Assembly: GCA_963808725.1 (NCBI GenBank)
Contig: CAWEGO010000002.1
Coordinates: 1,488,001-1,552,000 of the forward strand
Source of the DNA: JAHFUA01 sp963808725
Lineage (GTDB): Bacteria > Acidobacteriota > Terriglobia > Terriglobales > Acidobacteriaceae
DNA length: 64,000 bases
Direction of reading: 5' to 3'
The notes beneath the pieces were generated by a model. That model searched no databases, had not been told where the DNA came from, and worked only from the letters and a program-made list of their open reading frames with translations. The position numbers were made by a program, and so were the translations under genes. Below, piece by piece: positions 52,044 to 61,233 of this stretch (position 1 is its first letter; each line of letters starts with the position of its first letter).

Positions 52044-53825
52044 CTATCGGGTAGTAATCCCGAAGCCCAAAATCACATCCACATCGATGGCCGCGTCCAG
52101 CTTGAACGCTGGCCGAAACATCCACTGCCGCAGCGCCCGTAGCAGCCGCGCCGAGAGCACGGGGTCCGGCGACTCCAGCACCCGCAAGTTCTGTAGCTTT
52201 CCGGTTTTCCCGATCACGCACTTGACCAGGACGCGGGCGTGTTTGATGTCGGGGCCCAGCTCCGTCCGCACTGGCTCGGGAGGAGTCAGATCGGTCTCGA
52301 ATCCAGGATGGGAAGCGGGGTCGGAATACTGCAACACCGCGGTACCGATGCGCGTATCGATGTATGTGGTATAAACCCGGCTGCCCTTCAGAGCCCCGTA
52401 GGCGTTCATCCCGCCGCCGGCGCGAGAACTGGCGATCACCACTATCGTCGGTGGTCGTCGCGGGTCGCTATGCGCGCTCGGTCCGCTGGCCCCCCCCGGA
52501 GCAGAGGCAAAGCTGGGGATCGTGATCACGTTGCCCTGGATGGTCACACCGGGCACCAGCGCCAAGGTACCGTTCACCTGCCCGGCGCCTCCCGGGCCCG
52601 GTAGGGGGGAGATGCCGACGGCCGCATTGGCAGCGCCCGGTCCAGTGCCGCTCAAGCCGGAACCTGGACCCGCACCCGCTGCGCCACTTCCAGGTCCCGA
52701 GCCGTGCCCGATACCGGCGCCGCCGCCGGAGCCTCCCAGCCCGCCGGTGTCGCTCCCCGTGGGCGATATGGCCAGTGAGCCATAGGCGCCACCGTCGGGA
52801 ATGCCGAGTTTGTCTCCGGGATTCAAGGTAACGATTAGGCCTTCGGCGTTCCCGCCACCGGCGCCATCGCCCTGGCCGGCGGAGGAGAAACCATGTCCCC
52901 CGGTGCCACTGGCAGATTGCGACGCGGCTGGTGATCCCGGCTGTCCTCCGCCAGACCCGTTGCCGGTGCCTCCGGCAGGTTTAGGCGGCCTCACGGCAGC
53001 GGCCGCGTTCGTCGCCCAGGAACCCGATACATCGGAAATGTTGCGCGCCACCAGTGGCGCCAGCGGAGGCACCATTTGCGTGGCCGGCAACGCCAGTTGG
53101 GGGACGCGGGTGACCGTGTCGAGAGGCGGGGCCGCTACCACAGCCTCCGCCGGCCGGGAGAGCGAGTTGCGGATCTCCAGGGGCGGAGGCGCGGAGGGCA
53201 GAAACTGCGCCGCGGCGGACAGGGAACGCAAAGCAGCCGGCACCGCAACATCGGGAGCCGGTGCCACCGGCGTGGGAGCCGAACCCGGCAGCACCGTCTG
53301 GCGCAGCGGCCGGCTGACCGCATCCAACGGCGGCGCCGGCGCGGCGCCAGCAAAAGACAGCAGATTCGCGACGCGGTCATGCGTCCGAGGAAGTTTCAGC
53401 TTGGGGGCATCCACGATGGCGGCCACCATCTTGGGACCACGGGCGATGATGATGGACTGCAAAGGATGGTGGGCGTGCCTGCCGCCGGAGCGGCCGGCGG
53501 TTCCGCTGCTAGCTCCGCCCACATCGCCGATCTCAGGAAGCGCCACAGGGAAAAAGTAGATCGTCTCCCCCGCCATCCCAGGCTGCGGGCTGATGGGGAT
53601 GGTCTCAGGCAGCAGCAGGAAGAACCAGGGTGAGAGGAAAAGCCACGCGAAGACCACCGCGCAGTGCACCAACAGCGAGGTAAAAGGAGTCCGAAGCGGG
53701 ATGCCGCTGGCCACAAACGGCCCCCGTTCCCCGCCAGGAGAACGGGAAAATACCGCGCGCAGGGAGGTGACGAATCCACCCCAGCGCCCGTCCCAGTCCA
53801 CCAGCAGATGGGGAACCTCGCTCAT
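52044..53825 (-). CDS. TonB-C domain protein within the Tad locus
   Basis: 593 residues. A cytoplasmic part, one membrane segment near 50-75 (FTSLLVHCAVVFAWLFLSPW), a very long Pro/Ala then Gly/Ser-rich periplasmic linker (about 110-460) and a C-terminal TonB-like domain (ARVLVKCVIGKTGKLQNLRV, RLLRALRQWMFRPAFKLDAA). The linker is longer than in normal TonB and might span the periplasm. Its location between tadC/DUF192 and tadE, with the same strand and 4-base overlap to the DUF192 gene, suggests a part in pilus assembly or coupling to the outer membrane, rather than transport. Confidence 0.85.
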   Translation of the reverse strand: MSEVPHLLVDWDGRWGGFVTSLRAVFSRSPGGERGPFVASGIPLRTPFTSLLVHCAVVFAWLFLSPWFFLLLPETIPISPQPGMAGETIYFFPVALPEIGDVGGASSGTAGRSGGRHAHHPLQSIIIARGPKMVAAIVDAPKLKLPRTHDRVANLLSFAGAAPAPPLDAVSRPLRQTVLPGSAPTPVAPAPDVAVPAALRSLSAAAQFLPSAPPPLEIRNSLSRPAEAVVAAPPLDTVTRVPQLALPATQMVPPLAPLVARNISDVSGSWATNAAAAVRPPKPAGGTGNGSGGGQPGSPAASQSASGTGGHGFSSAGQGDGAGGGNAEGLIVTLNPGDKLGIPDGGAYGSLAISPTGSDTGGLGGSGGGAGIGHGSGPGSGAAGAGPGSGLSGTGPGAANAAVGISPLPGPGGAGQVNGTLALVPGVTIQGNVITIPSFASAPGGASGPSAHSDPRRPPTIVVIASSRAGGGMNAYGALKGSRVYTTYIDTRIGTAVLQYSDPASHPGFETDLTPPEPVRTELGPDIKHARVLVKCVIGKTGKLQNLRVLESPDPVLSARLLRALRQWMFRPAFKLDAAIDVDVILGFGITTR

Positions 53826-54262
53826 GTCGCGGTCTCTTCCCCCTTCTCAACTACGATCTCAATCTGGTCCCCCACCCTGGTGTCGGTGCTCCACACGGTG
53901 TGGCACGGCACTTCGAGGACGGTAGCGGCATCCATGCGCAAGGGAGTAAATCGCCATGGCTTTACGCTCTCTTCCACGTGGACCACCACTTTGGCGACAT
54001 CCAGGTAGACCACATCGATGGCATAGCCCATAGCCAAGGTGTGCACCCCGTGGCAGGGCACGATCCAAAGCCCCCTGCCGGAATTGAAGTTGGCGGACCT
54101 ACGGCCGATCAATCCCTTCAAGCGGCTCCAATGGGTATCGGCCACTTCCAATTCGCTGGCAAGAAAAGCCTGGCGCGTCTGGTTGAAGGCGTACGCCCGT
54201 CGTAGCGATTCCGGCATGGCCGATGCTTTAGCGCTTGTTGAGAGTTCGTGCTCTCCATCCAT
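53822..54262 (-). CDS. DUF192 domain protein
   Basis: 146 residues (ATG 54217 is an alternative, giving 131). DUF192 features: THWSRLKGLIGRRSANFNSG, LWIVPCHGVHTLAMGYAIDV, VYLDVAKVVVHVEESVKPWR and a final GDQIEIVVEKGEE. The domain is a small beta fold, often secreted or near secretion loci, of unknown function. The end overlaps the start of the TonB-C gene (ATGA), so the two are translationally coupled in the Tad operon. Confidence 0.87.
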   Translation of the reverse strand: MDGEHELSTSAKASAMPESLRRAYAFNQTRQAFLASELEVADTHWSRLKGLIGRRSANFNSGRGLWIVPCHGVHTLAMGYAIDVVYLDVAKVVVHVEESVKPWRFTPLRMDAATVLEVPCHTVWSTDTRVGDQIEIVVEKGEETAT

Positions 54263-54323
54263 AGGCGACCAACCCGATCAGCAGGATGACAACCAGAAGC
54301 GTGAATCGAAGCGTCGTGCTCAT
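54228..54323 (-). CDS. 31-residue membrane peptide overlapping tadC
   Basis: From ATG 54323 the frame reads TLRFTLLVVILLIGLVAYGW, then RARTLNKR and a stop at 54228. It is a single hydrophobic helix with a basic tail. Its ATG overlaps the tadC stop codon (ATGA), and the DUF192 gene begins inside it. That layout argues for a real coupled small gene, but the length leaves doubt. Confidence 0.5.
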   Translation of the reverse strand: MSTTLRFTLLVVILLIGLVAYGWRARTLNKR

Positions 54324-55225
54324 TTGCTCATCATCGGTATAACGTTGACCCATAACGACACCGCCACCGGTCCCAGGACCACGATCAAGACGGTGGGAAA
54401 GATAAATAGGGCCAATACCGGCGTCATCTTGATACCGGTCTTGGCCGCCATTTCCTCGGCGCGCTGCCGCCGTTCAGTGCGCAGGGAATCCGCGTGGGTG
54501 CGCAGGGCTTGCCCGATGCTGGTGCCGAAGCGGTCGGTCTGCACCAGCACCGCGGACAGAGCGCGCACATCATCGACGCCGCTGCGGCCGGCCAGGTTGC
54601 GAAAAGCCTCGACGCGCGGTTTGCCCGCCCGCAGCTCCAAGTTCATGAGCCGCAGTTCGTCGCTCAGGTCGGGGTGCACCGGCTGCAGCTCGCTGGCCAC
54701 GCGCGCCATGGACTGATCGATGGACAGCCCGGCTTCCATGCAGATGACCGCCAGGTCGAGGGCATCCGGGAGGGCCAGCTTAATGGCGAGCTGGCGCAGG
54801 CTGATCATTCGTTTCAGCACGAAACGAGGCAATACATAGGCCACTCCGACCACCACCACAGCCCAAGCCGGAGCGCGGAACAAAACCCCGGTTGCGGCCA
54901 TCACGGCCACGCCTACCACCAGCATCAGTCCCCGAATGCCAAAGTACATGTGCGCGTGATGAGGCTCTCGGTATCCCGCCCGGGTCAGCGCCAGGCGGAG
55001 GTTGGAAAGTTCTTCCGGCGTCTTGGGCACGGCCTTGCTGATGGGTTCCAGCACCTGCTCCAGGCGTCCCTCGACGTTGGATTTCTTGCGTTCCGCCAGT
55101 GGCCGGCCTAGCAGGCTCTGAATCCGCATTCCCAACACGGAAGATGCCGGCCAGGCCGCCAGCCCGAAGCTGAACAGTCCCACCACGATGATCAGGAACA
55201 ACCCGATGAATAGCGCTGAGTTCAT
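54320..55225 (-). CDS. tadC: Tad pilus inner-membrane platform protein TadC
   Basis: 301 residues of the GspF/TadB-TadC family. Membrane helices at the N-terminus (LFIGLFLIIVVGLFSFGLAA), middle (IRGLMLVVGVAVMAATGVLF) and C-terminus (VLALFIFPTVLIVVLGPVAV). The T2SSF domain has LAIKLALPDALDLAVICMEA, GLSIDQSMARVASEL and QTDRFGTSIGQALRTHADSL. With TadB it forms the platform on which the ATPase acts to extend Flp pili. It begins 5 bases after tadB. Confidence 0.93.
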   Translation of the reverse strand: MNSALFIGLFLIIVVGLFSFGLAAWPASSVLGMRIQSLLGRPLAERKKSNVEGRLEQVLEPISKAVPKTPEELSNLRLALTRAGYREPHHAHMYFGIRGLMLVVGVAVMAATGVLFRAPAWAVVVVGVAYVLPRFVLKRMISLRQLAIKLALPDALDLAVICMEAGLSIDQSMARVASELQPVHPDLSDELRLMNLELRAGKPRVEAFRNLAGRSGVDDVRALSAVLVQTDRFGTSIGQALRTHADSLRTERRQRAEEMAAKTGIKMTPVLALFIFPTVLIVVLGPVAVSLWVNVIPMMSK

Positions 55226-55229
55226 AGTT

Positions 55230-56195
55230 TCAAACCCGAATGTTAATAATCTTGCGTATCAGCAGATAGCCGATGAGCTGCAAACCGACGGCGGCCGCGG
55301 TCAGCTTTTGGCCCAGCGGCTCGGTGTACAACGGCCGCAGGTACTCCGGGTGGGAGAGGGTCATCAGCACCACGAAGGCCACCGGCAAGCTCATAAGCAT
55401 CATCATGGTTACCCGCGCGTGGGCGGTGTAGACGCGGACCTGTCGTATCAGCTTGAATCTTTCGCGAATCAAGTACGACAGCTTGTCGAGAAGCTCCGTC
55501 AGGTTGCCGCCGGTCTCGTGCTGCAGCAGGAGTGAGGTCACGAAGAGCCTTACGTCCGCCAGAGGGATGCGCTCGGTGAAGTTGAGCAAGGCGTCGCGCA
55601 AGGGCATTCCGAACTTCTGCTCTTCGAAGACCTTGCGGAATTCTCCGGCCAGGGGTTCGGTAAGCTCGTTGGAAATCATTTCCAGGGCGCTGACCAGGGA
55701 ATGGCCGGCACGCACCGCGCGGGCCAACAAATCGATGGCTTCCGGGAATCGCTTCTCAAATTTGGAAAGGCGCCACTTGCGGAGCTGCGACACAATGACG
55801 AAGGGGATGGCCAGACCCAGCCCCACCCCCACCGGTGGCAGCCACCACCCCACCTTCAGAAGCGAGGCAAAAAGCCCGACCGCGGCCCCCAGGCTGGCCG
55901 TCATCAGCAGGAACCTGCCCGGTCGCATCTGGATGTCGGCCTGAGCTAGAGCGGCCTGCAGGCGGGTAATGCGCACCGAACTCGCCAGCAGGCGGTCGAA
56001 GGCGGGAATGGCGCTCAGCAATTCGTCGCGCAGCAGGGCCAGTTCCTCGCTGGGCTGGCGTTGTGTCGCCCGCGCCAGGGATATCAGGCGGTCGCGCATC
56101 ACGCGGCCTTCGTCTTTCTGGAACCAGCCCGCGCCCAGGGTCAGCAATCCCACGAAGAGGGCGAGGAACAACAGCAGTATCAGCACCAGCGTCAT
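55230..56195 (-). CDS. tadB: Tad pilus inner-membrane platform protein TadB
   Basis: 321 residues of the same GspF-like family. N-terminal helix VLILLLFLALFVGLLTLGAG, second and third helices LLMTASLGAAVGLFASLLKV and a C-terminal pair. The T2SSF domain has RFPEAIDLLARAVRAGHSLV, SALEMISNELTEPLAGEFRK and FVTSLLLQHETGGNLTELLD. It follows tadA (cpaF) by 12 bases and precedes tadC by 4. Confidence 0.93.
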   Translation of the reverse strand: MTLVLILLLFLALFVGLLTLGAGWFQKDEGRVMRDRLISLARATQRQPSEELALLRDELLSAIPAFDRLLASSVRITRLQAALAQADIQMRPGRFLLMTASLGAAVGLFASLLKVGWWLPPVGVGLGLAIPFVIVSQLRKWRLSKFEKRFPEAIDLLARAVRAGHSLVSALEMISNELTEPLAGEFRKVFEEQKFGMPLRDALLNFTERIPLADVRLFVTSLLLQHETGGNLTELLDKLSYLIRERFKLIRQVRVYTAHARVTMMMLMSLPVAFVVLMTLSHPEYLRPLYTEPLGQKLTAAAVGLQLIGYLLIRKIINIRV

Positions 56196-56207
56196 GCTCT
56201 CCCCCCT

Positions 56208-57515
56208 CTACTCATTGCCGGCGGCCTCCTCGGCCTCGAAGAGCGACACCCGCACGGGGAATCCCGCCGCAGCCAGCCGGTTCGCGAAGCGGGACCGGAT
56301 GCCGGTACTGCGGAAGCTGCCCCGCACCTTGCCGGTCTCGGTCAGCCCCTTGCGCTCGAAGCTGAAGATCTCCTGCATTACGATTATTCCCCCCTCGATT
56401 CCGGTGACCTCGGAAAAACTCATCACCCGGCGGGAGCCGTCGGCCAAGCGCGAGATCTGGAGCACCACATGGATGGCGGAGGCGAGCTGCTGGCGGATGG
56501 CGCGCTCCGGAATACTCAGATTGGCCATCGAGACCATGTTCTCCACGCGCGACAGCGCGTCCCGCACCGAGTTGGCGTGGACGGTGGTCAGCGATCCTTC
56601 GTGGCCGGTATTCATGGCCTGCAGCATGTCAAAAGCTTCCTCGCCGCGCACCTCGCCGACGATGATGCGATCCGGACGCATGCGCAGGCTGTTAATGAGG
56701 AGTTGCCGTTGCCGTACCGCTCCCTGGCCTTCGACGTTAGGGGTGCGCGTCTCCAAGCGGACCACGTGCTCCTGTTTGAGTTGCAATTCGGCTGCATCTT
56801 CGATGGTGACGATCCGCTCGGTGGCGGGGATGTGGGTGGAGAGCACATTCAGCAAGGTGGTCTTGCCGGCGCCGGTGCCACCCGAGATCAGGACGTTGAG
56901 GCGACTTTTCACCATGGCTGCCAGCAATTCCGCCATGCCCGCGGTGAGCGTCTCGTTCTCGATCAGGTCCTTTTCCGTGAGGGGGTCGCGCCCGAAACGG
57001 CGAATGGACAGGCAGGGGCCGTCCACCGCCAGGGGTGGAATGATGGCGTTCACACGCGAGCCGTCCGCCAAACGGGCATCCACCATGGGCGAGGACTCAT
57101 CGATCCGCCGCCCCACTGCGGAAACGATGCGATCAATGATCTGGAGCAGGTGCTGGTCGTCGCGGAAGGAGAGGTTGGTGCGCTCCAGCTTGCCGAGCCG
57201 CTCAATATAGATGCGATCGAAGCGGTTGACCAGGATGTCGGAGATGGTGCCATCCTCCAGCAGGCGCTCCAGCGGGCCCAGCCCGAAGATCTCGTCCAGG
57301 AGCTCGCGCGACAGGCGTTCGCGTTCGGCGGCACTCAGCGGCACCCCATGGGTGCTGATGGAGGTGCGGATCAGGGTCAGCACCTCTTCCCGCGCCATCT
57401 GGCCGCTGACGCGGCCCAGCCGTTCCAGATTCAGCTTATCCAGGATACGGCGGTGCAGTTCGGCCTTGATCTGCTGATACTGCGAGCGGTCCCAACTAGT
57501 CAGTGTGTCTGCCAT
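56208..57515 (-). CDS. cpaF: Tad pilus secretion ATPase TadA/CpaF
   Basis: 435 residues of the GspE/VirB11 ATPase superfamily. N-terminal helical domain, then LGPLERLLEDGTISDILVNR, the Walker A ISGGTGAGKTTLLNVLS near residue 210, the Asp box VTIEDAAELQL, Walker B-like RPDRIIVGEVRGEEAFDMLQ and the His box TGHEGSLTTVHANS. It powers Flp pilin assembly (and possibly retraction). It lies 3 bases after the CpaE gene. Confidence 0.96.
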   Translation of the reverse strand: MADTLTSWDRSQYQQIKAELHRRILDKLNLERLGRVSGQMAREEVLTLIRTSISTHGVPLSAAERERLSRELLDEIFGLGPLERLLEDGTISDILVNRFDRIYIERLGKLERTNLSFRDDQHLLQIIDRIVSAVGRRIDESSPMVDARLADGSRVNAIIPPLAVDGPCLSIRRFGRDPLTEKDLIENETLTAGMAELLAAMVKSRLNVLISGGTGAGKTTLLNVLSTHIPATERIVTIEDAAELQLKQEHVVRLETRTPNVEGQGAVRQRQLLINSLRMRPDRIIVGEVRGEEAFDMLQAMNTGHEGSLTTVHANSVRDALSRVENMVSMANLSIPERAIRQQLASAIHVVLQISRLADGSRRVMSFSEVTGIEGGIIVMQEIFSFERKGLTETGKVRGSFRSTGIRSRFANRLAAAGFPVRVSLFEAEEAAGNE

Positions 57516-57518
57516 GGT

Positions 57519-58700
57519 TTACCCCAACCCGAACAAGGATCCGATCCGCGGCTTGCGCTTCTCCGCGGCCTCCGCCTGAGTGAGCGTGCGAGCCAGGCTG
57601 GCGAAAGCGCGTGCGATTTCGGAATGGTTTTTGTCCATTACCGGGACGCCCTGATCGATGGCCGCAACCACGGTGGCGTACTGATCAGGAATCTTGGCTA
57701 GGATCTTGGTCTTGGTGGCGGATTCGATCTCCGCGTCGCTGAACCCGGGCAGCTTGCGAAAACGGTTCAGCACCAGGCCGATCTCGGCGCAACAGGCGGA
57801 GCCGTCCAGCAGGTAGTCCCGCACCTTGGCCACGCTCCACAACGAGGGCACTTCCAGCAGGCCCACCAGCAGCACCGTCTGGGAGAGATCGCACACCTTG
57901 CGCAGGGTGCGGTCGAGGCGGGTGGATGCATCCACGATGACGTGCCGGTAGCGCGTGATCAGCACGTCGAAGACGCGGGCGATGGCTTCCGTCGGCATCC
58001 CCTCGTAGAAGGCCTCGTGGGCTCCCGCCAGCAAGTGCAGGTCGCCCATGCAGCGGGTCATGTATCCGTCCAGCAAGTCGGTGTCGAGGCGTGGCGCATT
58101 GCGGATGGCATCCGCGATGGTGAAGGCCGGCTTGACGTTCAAGTGCAGCGCGGTATGGCCCAGGCACGCCATGTCCACCAGTGCCACTCCGCCGGACTGG
58201 CGTTGCAGACCCAGGGCAGTGTTGACCGCGATGGTGGTGGCCCCGCTTCCGCCCTTGGCGTTCACGAAGGTGAAGATCTTGCCGTTGGCTTCCGACCCTC
58301 TCGCCCCACGGCGCGTACTGCTAAGCCGCATGAAGGCTTCCAGCAGGGACGTGGTGGTGGTCGGCCGTTCCAGGAACTCGCGCGCGCCGGCGCGCATGGC
58401 GGCAATGATGGCCTGGGATTGGCTGGCATCTCCCACGGCGAACACCGCGGCCCCGGGAATCTCGGCATGCAACAACTCGATGGCATGGATGGCCGTAGGC
58501 GCGTCTTGCTCGGGGATGTCCACCAGGATCACCTCGACATTCGCCTCCTGCAGGCGCCGCACAATGGAATCGGCAGCGCTGGCCGGAAAGGACGAGAACG
58601 CGCCCACGTTTTTACCGACGGCGGTCGAGTCCACCTGCATCTGCAGGATGGTCCTTTGATCGTTGTCCGGGGCTATGATGCCTATGCTGACTTCGGCCAT
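57519..58700 (-). CDS. cpaE: CpaE/TadZ pilus localisation ATPase
   Basis: 393 residues: an N-terminal receiver-like domain (about 1-125: SIGIIAPDNDQRTILQMQ, VEVILVDIPEQDAPTAIHAI) and a MinD/ParA-like ATPase with the deviant Walker A FVNAKGGSGATTIAVNTALG near residue 146, and LVDMACLGHTALHLNV. The receiver keeps an Asp in ILVDIPEQ, but other family members are not phosphorylated. TadZ proteins place the Tad machine at the pole or a cell site. Confidence 0.93.
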   Translation of the reverse strand: MAEVSIGIIAPDNDQRTILQMQVDSTAVGKNVGAFSSFPASAADSIVRRLQEANVEVILVDIPEQDAPTAIHAIELLHAEIPGAAVFAVGDASQSQAIIAAMRAGAREFLERPTTTTSLLEAFMRLSSTRRGARGSEANGKIFTFVNAKGGSGATTIAVNTALGLQRQSGGVALVDMACLGHTALHLNVKPAFTIADAIRNAPRLDTDLLDGYMTRCMGDLHLLAGAHEAFYEGMPTEAIARVFDVLITRYRHVIVDASTRLDRTLRKVCDLSQTVLLVGLLEVPSLWSVAKVRDYLLDGSACCAEIGLVLNRFRKLPGFSDAEIESATKTKILAKIPDQYATVVAAIDQGVPVMDKNHSEIARAFASLARTLTQAEAAEKRKPRIGSLFGLG

Positions 58701-58779
58701 AGACTCTTCCTTGGGGTAGTCAAAACAGCGAATCGCTCGGCTCCTGGCATCCGGCGCCGCTCACAGCAGTAGGACTGGC

Positions 58780-60285
58780 TCATCCTTTACCTCCGGCCGA
58801 TTTAGGTTCTCCCGGCAATTTTTCCAAGAACTTTTGAGGAAAAGCTGGCAGGGGCGACGGTTGGCCGCTGGGCGAAATGCGGTGGGCAGTTACCAGAACC
58901 ATCAATTCGGTCTTCTCTCTCTGCAGGTTCTTGCTTTTGAACAGATTGCCCAATATGGGGATGTCGCCGAGGCCGGGGATCTTGGACATCACATTCGTCA
59001 GAGTGTTATCCAGCAGGCCAGCAATTACGAAGCTCTGCCCGTCCTGGATTTCGAATTCAGTTTCCGCTTTGCGCGTGCTGAGAGCGGGAATGACCGTGCC
59101 TTGGATGCTGAGAGCGTTGCTAAAATCCAGCGCGCTCACTTCCGGGCTCACCTTCAGATGAATGTTGCCGTTGGACATGAAGGTTGGGGTGAACTTCAAA
59201 CGGATCCCGTACTCCTTAAACTGAATGGTGAGGGATTGGGCTCCGCCAACGCCTTGTACGATCGGAAACGGAAACTCGCCACCCGCCAGAAAGTTGGCTT
59301 CTTTGCCGTCAACTGCGATCAGATTCGGTTCAGCAAGGATTTGCAGGACGTTTTGTTGCTGCAGAGCCTCGATCATTACTCCCATGTTGATGTCCCTGCG
59401 GAACAGAAAGAGGTTGAGCACGTTGTTAGTGCCGAAAGCGCCGGCCGTACCATTGCCGGTGGCACCGCCGACAATAGTGGAACCCGCAGGCTGGCTTGCG
59501 CTGCCGATTGAAGCACCGGTGGTGCCACCGAACTGTCCGGTACTGATGGCGCCGAAGGTGTTGGCGGCACCGGTGGATAGGATGTTGATCCCCAGTTGGG
59601 TAATGGCAGTGCGGTCGATCTCCGCGAACTTCACCTCCAGCAGGACTTCCTGCACCCCGGCGGGCCCGAAGGTGAGCACGTTGACTACGTTCTTGGAATA
59701 AGCGGTGGCGATCAGGGCCGCGCGCTCCGCATCTTCCTTGCTGTTCACATGCCCGGACAACACGATGGCACTGCGCGAAGCGGAAATCGTGATGGCATCC
59801 TTGGGGAAGATAAACTTGATCTCCTCGGCGGCGGCACTAACATCAACGTCGACTCGCAGGTCAAAGCTGCGCGAGTGCTCCATTTCGTCCCAGATGATGA
59901 GCGAGACTTCGCCCGGGGCGCGCCCGTGCACCAGGATCTGGTTAGGCGTAACCACGATCGCGTCGGCGACGGCAGGATCGGTGACCGAAACCCGCCGCAG
60001 GCGGTCGCTGGTGTTGATGAGCACCGACTTTCCCACCATCACCCGCAACGGGACTTCGTTCTGCAGCGTCTGTTCCGGGGTCGCCTGCGCGGGCGGGGCA
60101 GCCGATGGTGCCAGGGCAGCCGAGGTGGTAGCCAAGTCGCCCGCAGCCTTAGGAGCAACCGCCGCTACCGTGAGCGGCTCGGCGGGGTTCTGAGCCGATG
60201 CAGGTGAGCCCAAGATCGATGAACATAACAAGAGCAGAAATAAGCCAAAGCTGCCAAATGCCTGTAACCTGGCGCCCAATCTCAT
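58780..60285 (-). CDS. cpaC: Tad pilus secretin CpaC/RcpA
   Basis: 501 residues forming the outer-membrane channel. Signal peptide FGLFLLLLCSSILGSPASAQ, N-terminal pilus-formation domain (LRVMVGKSVLINTSDRLRRV, PGEVSLIIWDEMEHSRSFDL), a BON-like domain (ITISASRSAIVLSGHVNSKE) and the secretin core (VLLEVKFAEIDRTAITQLGI, EAEFQI-like KAETEFEIQDGQSFVIAGLL, VMSKIPGLGDIPILGNLFKS, REKTELMVLVTAHRI). A Gly/Ala/Thr-rich insert (about 235-295) lies in the core. It precedes cpaE by 79 bases. Confidence 0.95.
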   Translation of the reverse strand: MRLGARLQAFGSFGLFLLLLCSSILGSPASAQNPAEPLTVAAVAPKAAGDLATTSAALAPSAAPPAQATPEQTLQNEVPLRVMVGKSVLINTSDRLRRVSVTDPAVADAIVVTPNQILVHGRAPGEVSLIIWDEMEHSRSFDLRVDVDVSAAAEEIKFIFPKDAITISASRSAIVLSGHVNSKEDAERAALIATAYSKNVVNVLTFGPAGVQEVLLEVKFAEIDRTAITQLGINILSTGAANTFGAISTGQFGGTTGASIGSASQPAGSTIVGGATGNGTAGAFGTNNVLNLFLFRRDINMGVMIEALQQQNVLQILAEPNLIAVDGKEANFLAGGEFPFPIVQGVGGAQSLTIQFKEYGIRLKFTPTFMSNGNIHLKVSPEVSALDFSNALSIQGTVIPALSTRKAETEFEIQDGQSFVIAGLLDNTLTNVMSKIPGLGDIPILGNLFKSKNLQREKTELMVLVTAHRISPSGQPSPLPAFPQKFLEKLPGEPKSAGGKG

Positions 60286-60321
60286 GATGATCTCCCTTAC
60301 CGAGCCCGAACCCGATTGCTG

Positions 60322-61164
60322 CTAAAACTTGACCACATCACGTTTGTCGCCTTTGATCGTCTCGACCGTATAAACCTCCGGTGCCCGCACCATGACAGGC
60401 GACCGAGCCGTGGAGCGGGGACGAGTCGCCGTCACCACCTCGGGCGCCGGCTCCATGTGGTAAAGGGCAGCGCTCTTCACCGCTTTGGGATCTTCCTGAT
60501 CGCTATCCGACGGATTGCGGAGCGTGAGCTGGATGCGGCCTTCGGCGCTGGCCAGGGTCAGTCTCTGTGCCTCCTCTGGTGTCACCAGCAGCGTAATCAC
60601 GGTGACCGACTGCGGCTTGCCTCCGTCCGGGCTCGGGTGCCACTCCTGTCCAGCGGCCAAGACCTCAACGTCTTCCAGCACCGTCGTGGTCATCACGTCC
60701 TGAGCTCCTTGTATCGCCGGACGCCCGGTGAGGAGCACGTCGACGTGACTGCCGGGAACCACAAATCCGGCCACGGAGATCACTTCGTTGACCTGGACGG
60801 AGAGCGCACGCTTGCCACCGGGAATCAGTGACGGCAGCCCAGCTCCCCCCTTGGCCGAGGCCAATTTGCTGTCCAGCACCACTTCGTTCTTGTGGATGGG
60901 AATGATCACGCCCCGGCCCACCACTTCGGTCATGTTCTCGAAGGCGCCTTCCGGAAGATAGGTCACGGGATAGTTCGCTAGGCGCAGAGCAGACGGCGCG
61001 ATGCGGGCGCCGGGAGCCAGGTCGGCATCGGCCATCACTACGCGTGTGAACGCGAGTTGGCCGGTCGTTCCGACCGTTCGCAGTTTGCGGCTGGCGACGA
61101 CGGTGACAACTCCAGCCAAGACCAGCGACACAATCCCAATCAACAGCAACCGTTTACGGTTCAT
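60322..61164 (-). CDS. cpaB: Flp pilus assembly protein CpaB/RcpC
   Basis: 280 residues: an N-terminal membrane anchor (RLLLIGIVSLVLAGVVTVVA), an SAF domain (VVMADADLAPGARIAPSALR, LPEGAFENMTEVVGRGVIIP) and the RcpC domain (GKRALSVQVNEVISVAGFVV, PGSHVDVLLTG, VTVITLLVTPEEAQRLTLAS). RcpC/CpaB stabilises the secretin and sits in the periplasm. It precedes cpaC by 36 bases. The C-terminal 45 residues are polar. Confidence 0.94.
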   Translation of the reverse strand: MNRKRLLLIGIVSLVLAGVVTVVASRKLRTVGTTGQLAFTRVVMADADLAPGARIAPSALRLANYPVTYLPEGAFENMTEVVGRGVIIPIHKNEVVLDSKLASAKGGAGLPSLIPGGKRALSVQVNEVISVAGFVVPGSHVDVLLTGRPAIQGAQDVMTTTVLEDVEVLAAGQEWHPSPDGGKPQSVTVITLLVTPEEAQRLTLASAEGRIQLTLRNPSDSDQEDPKAVKSAALYHMEPAPEVVTATRPRSTARSPVMVRAPEVYTVETIKGDKRDVVKF

Positions 61165-61233
61165 TCTTCCCCCTAGTTTTCCCTGTCCTTCAACCGGCTC
61201 GCTGCTGCCAGACGAGCCGCAGCCAATCCCCGC

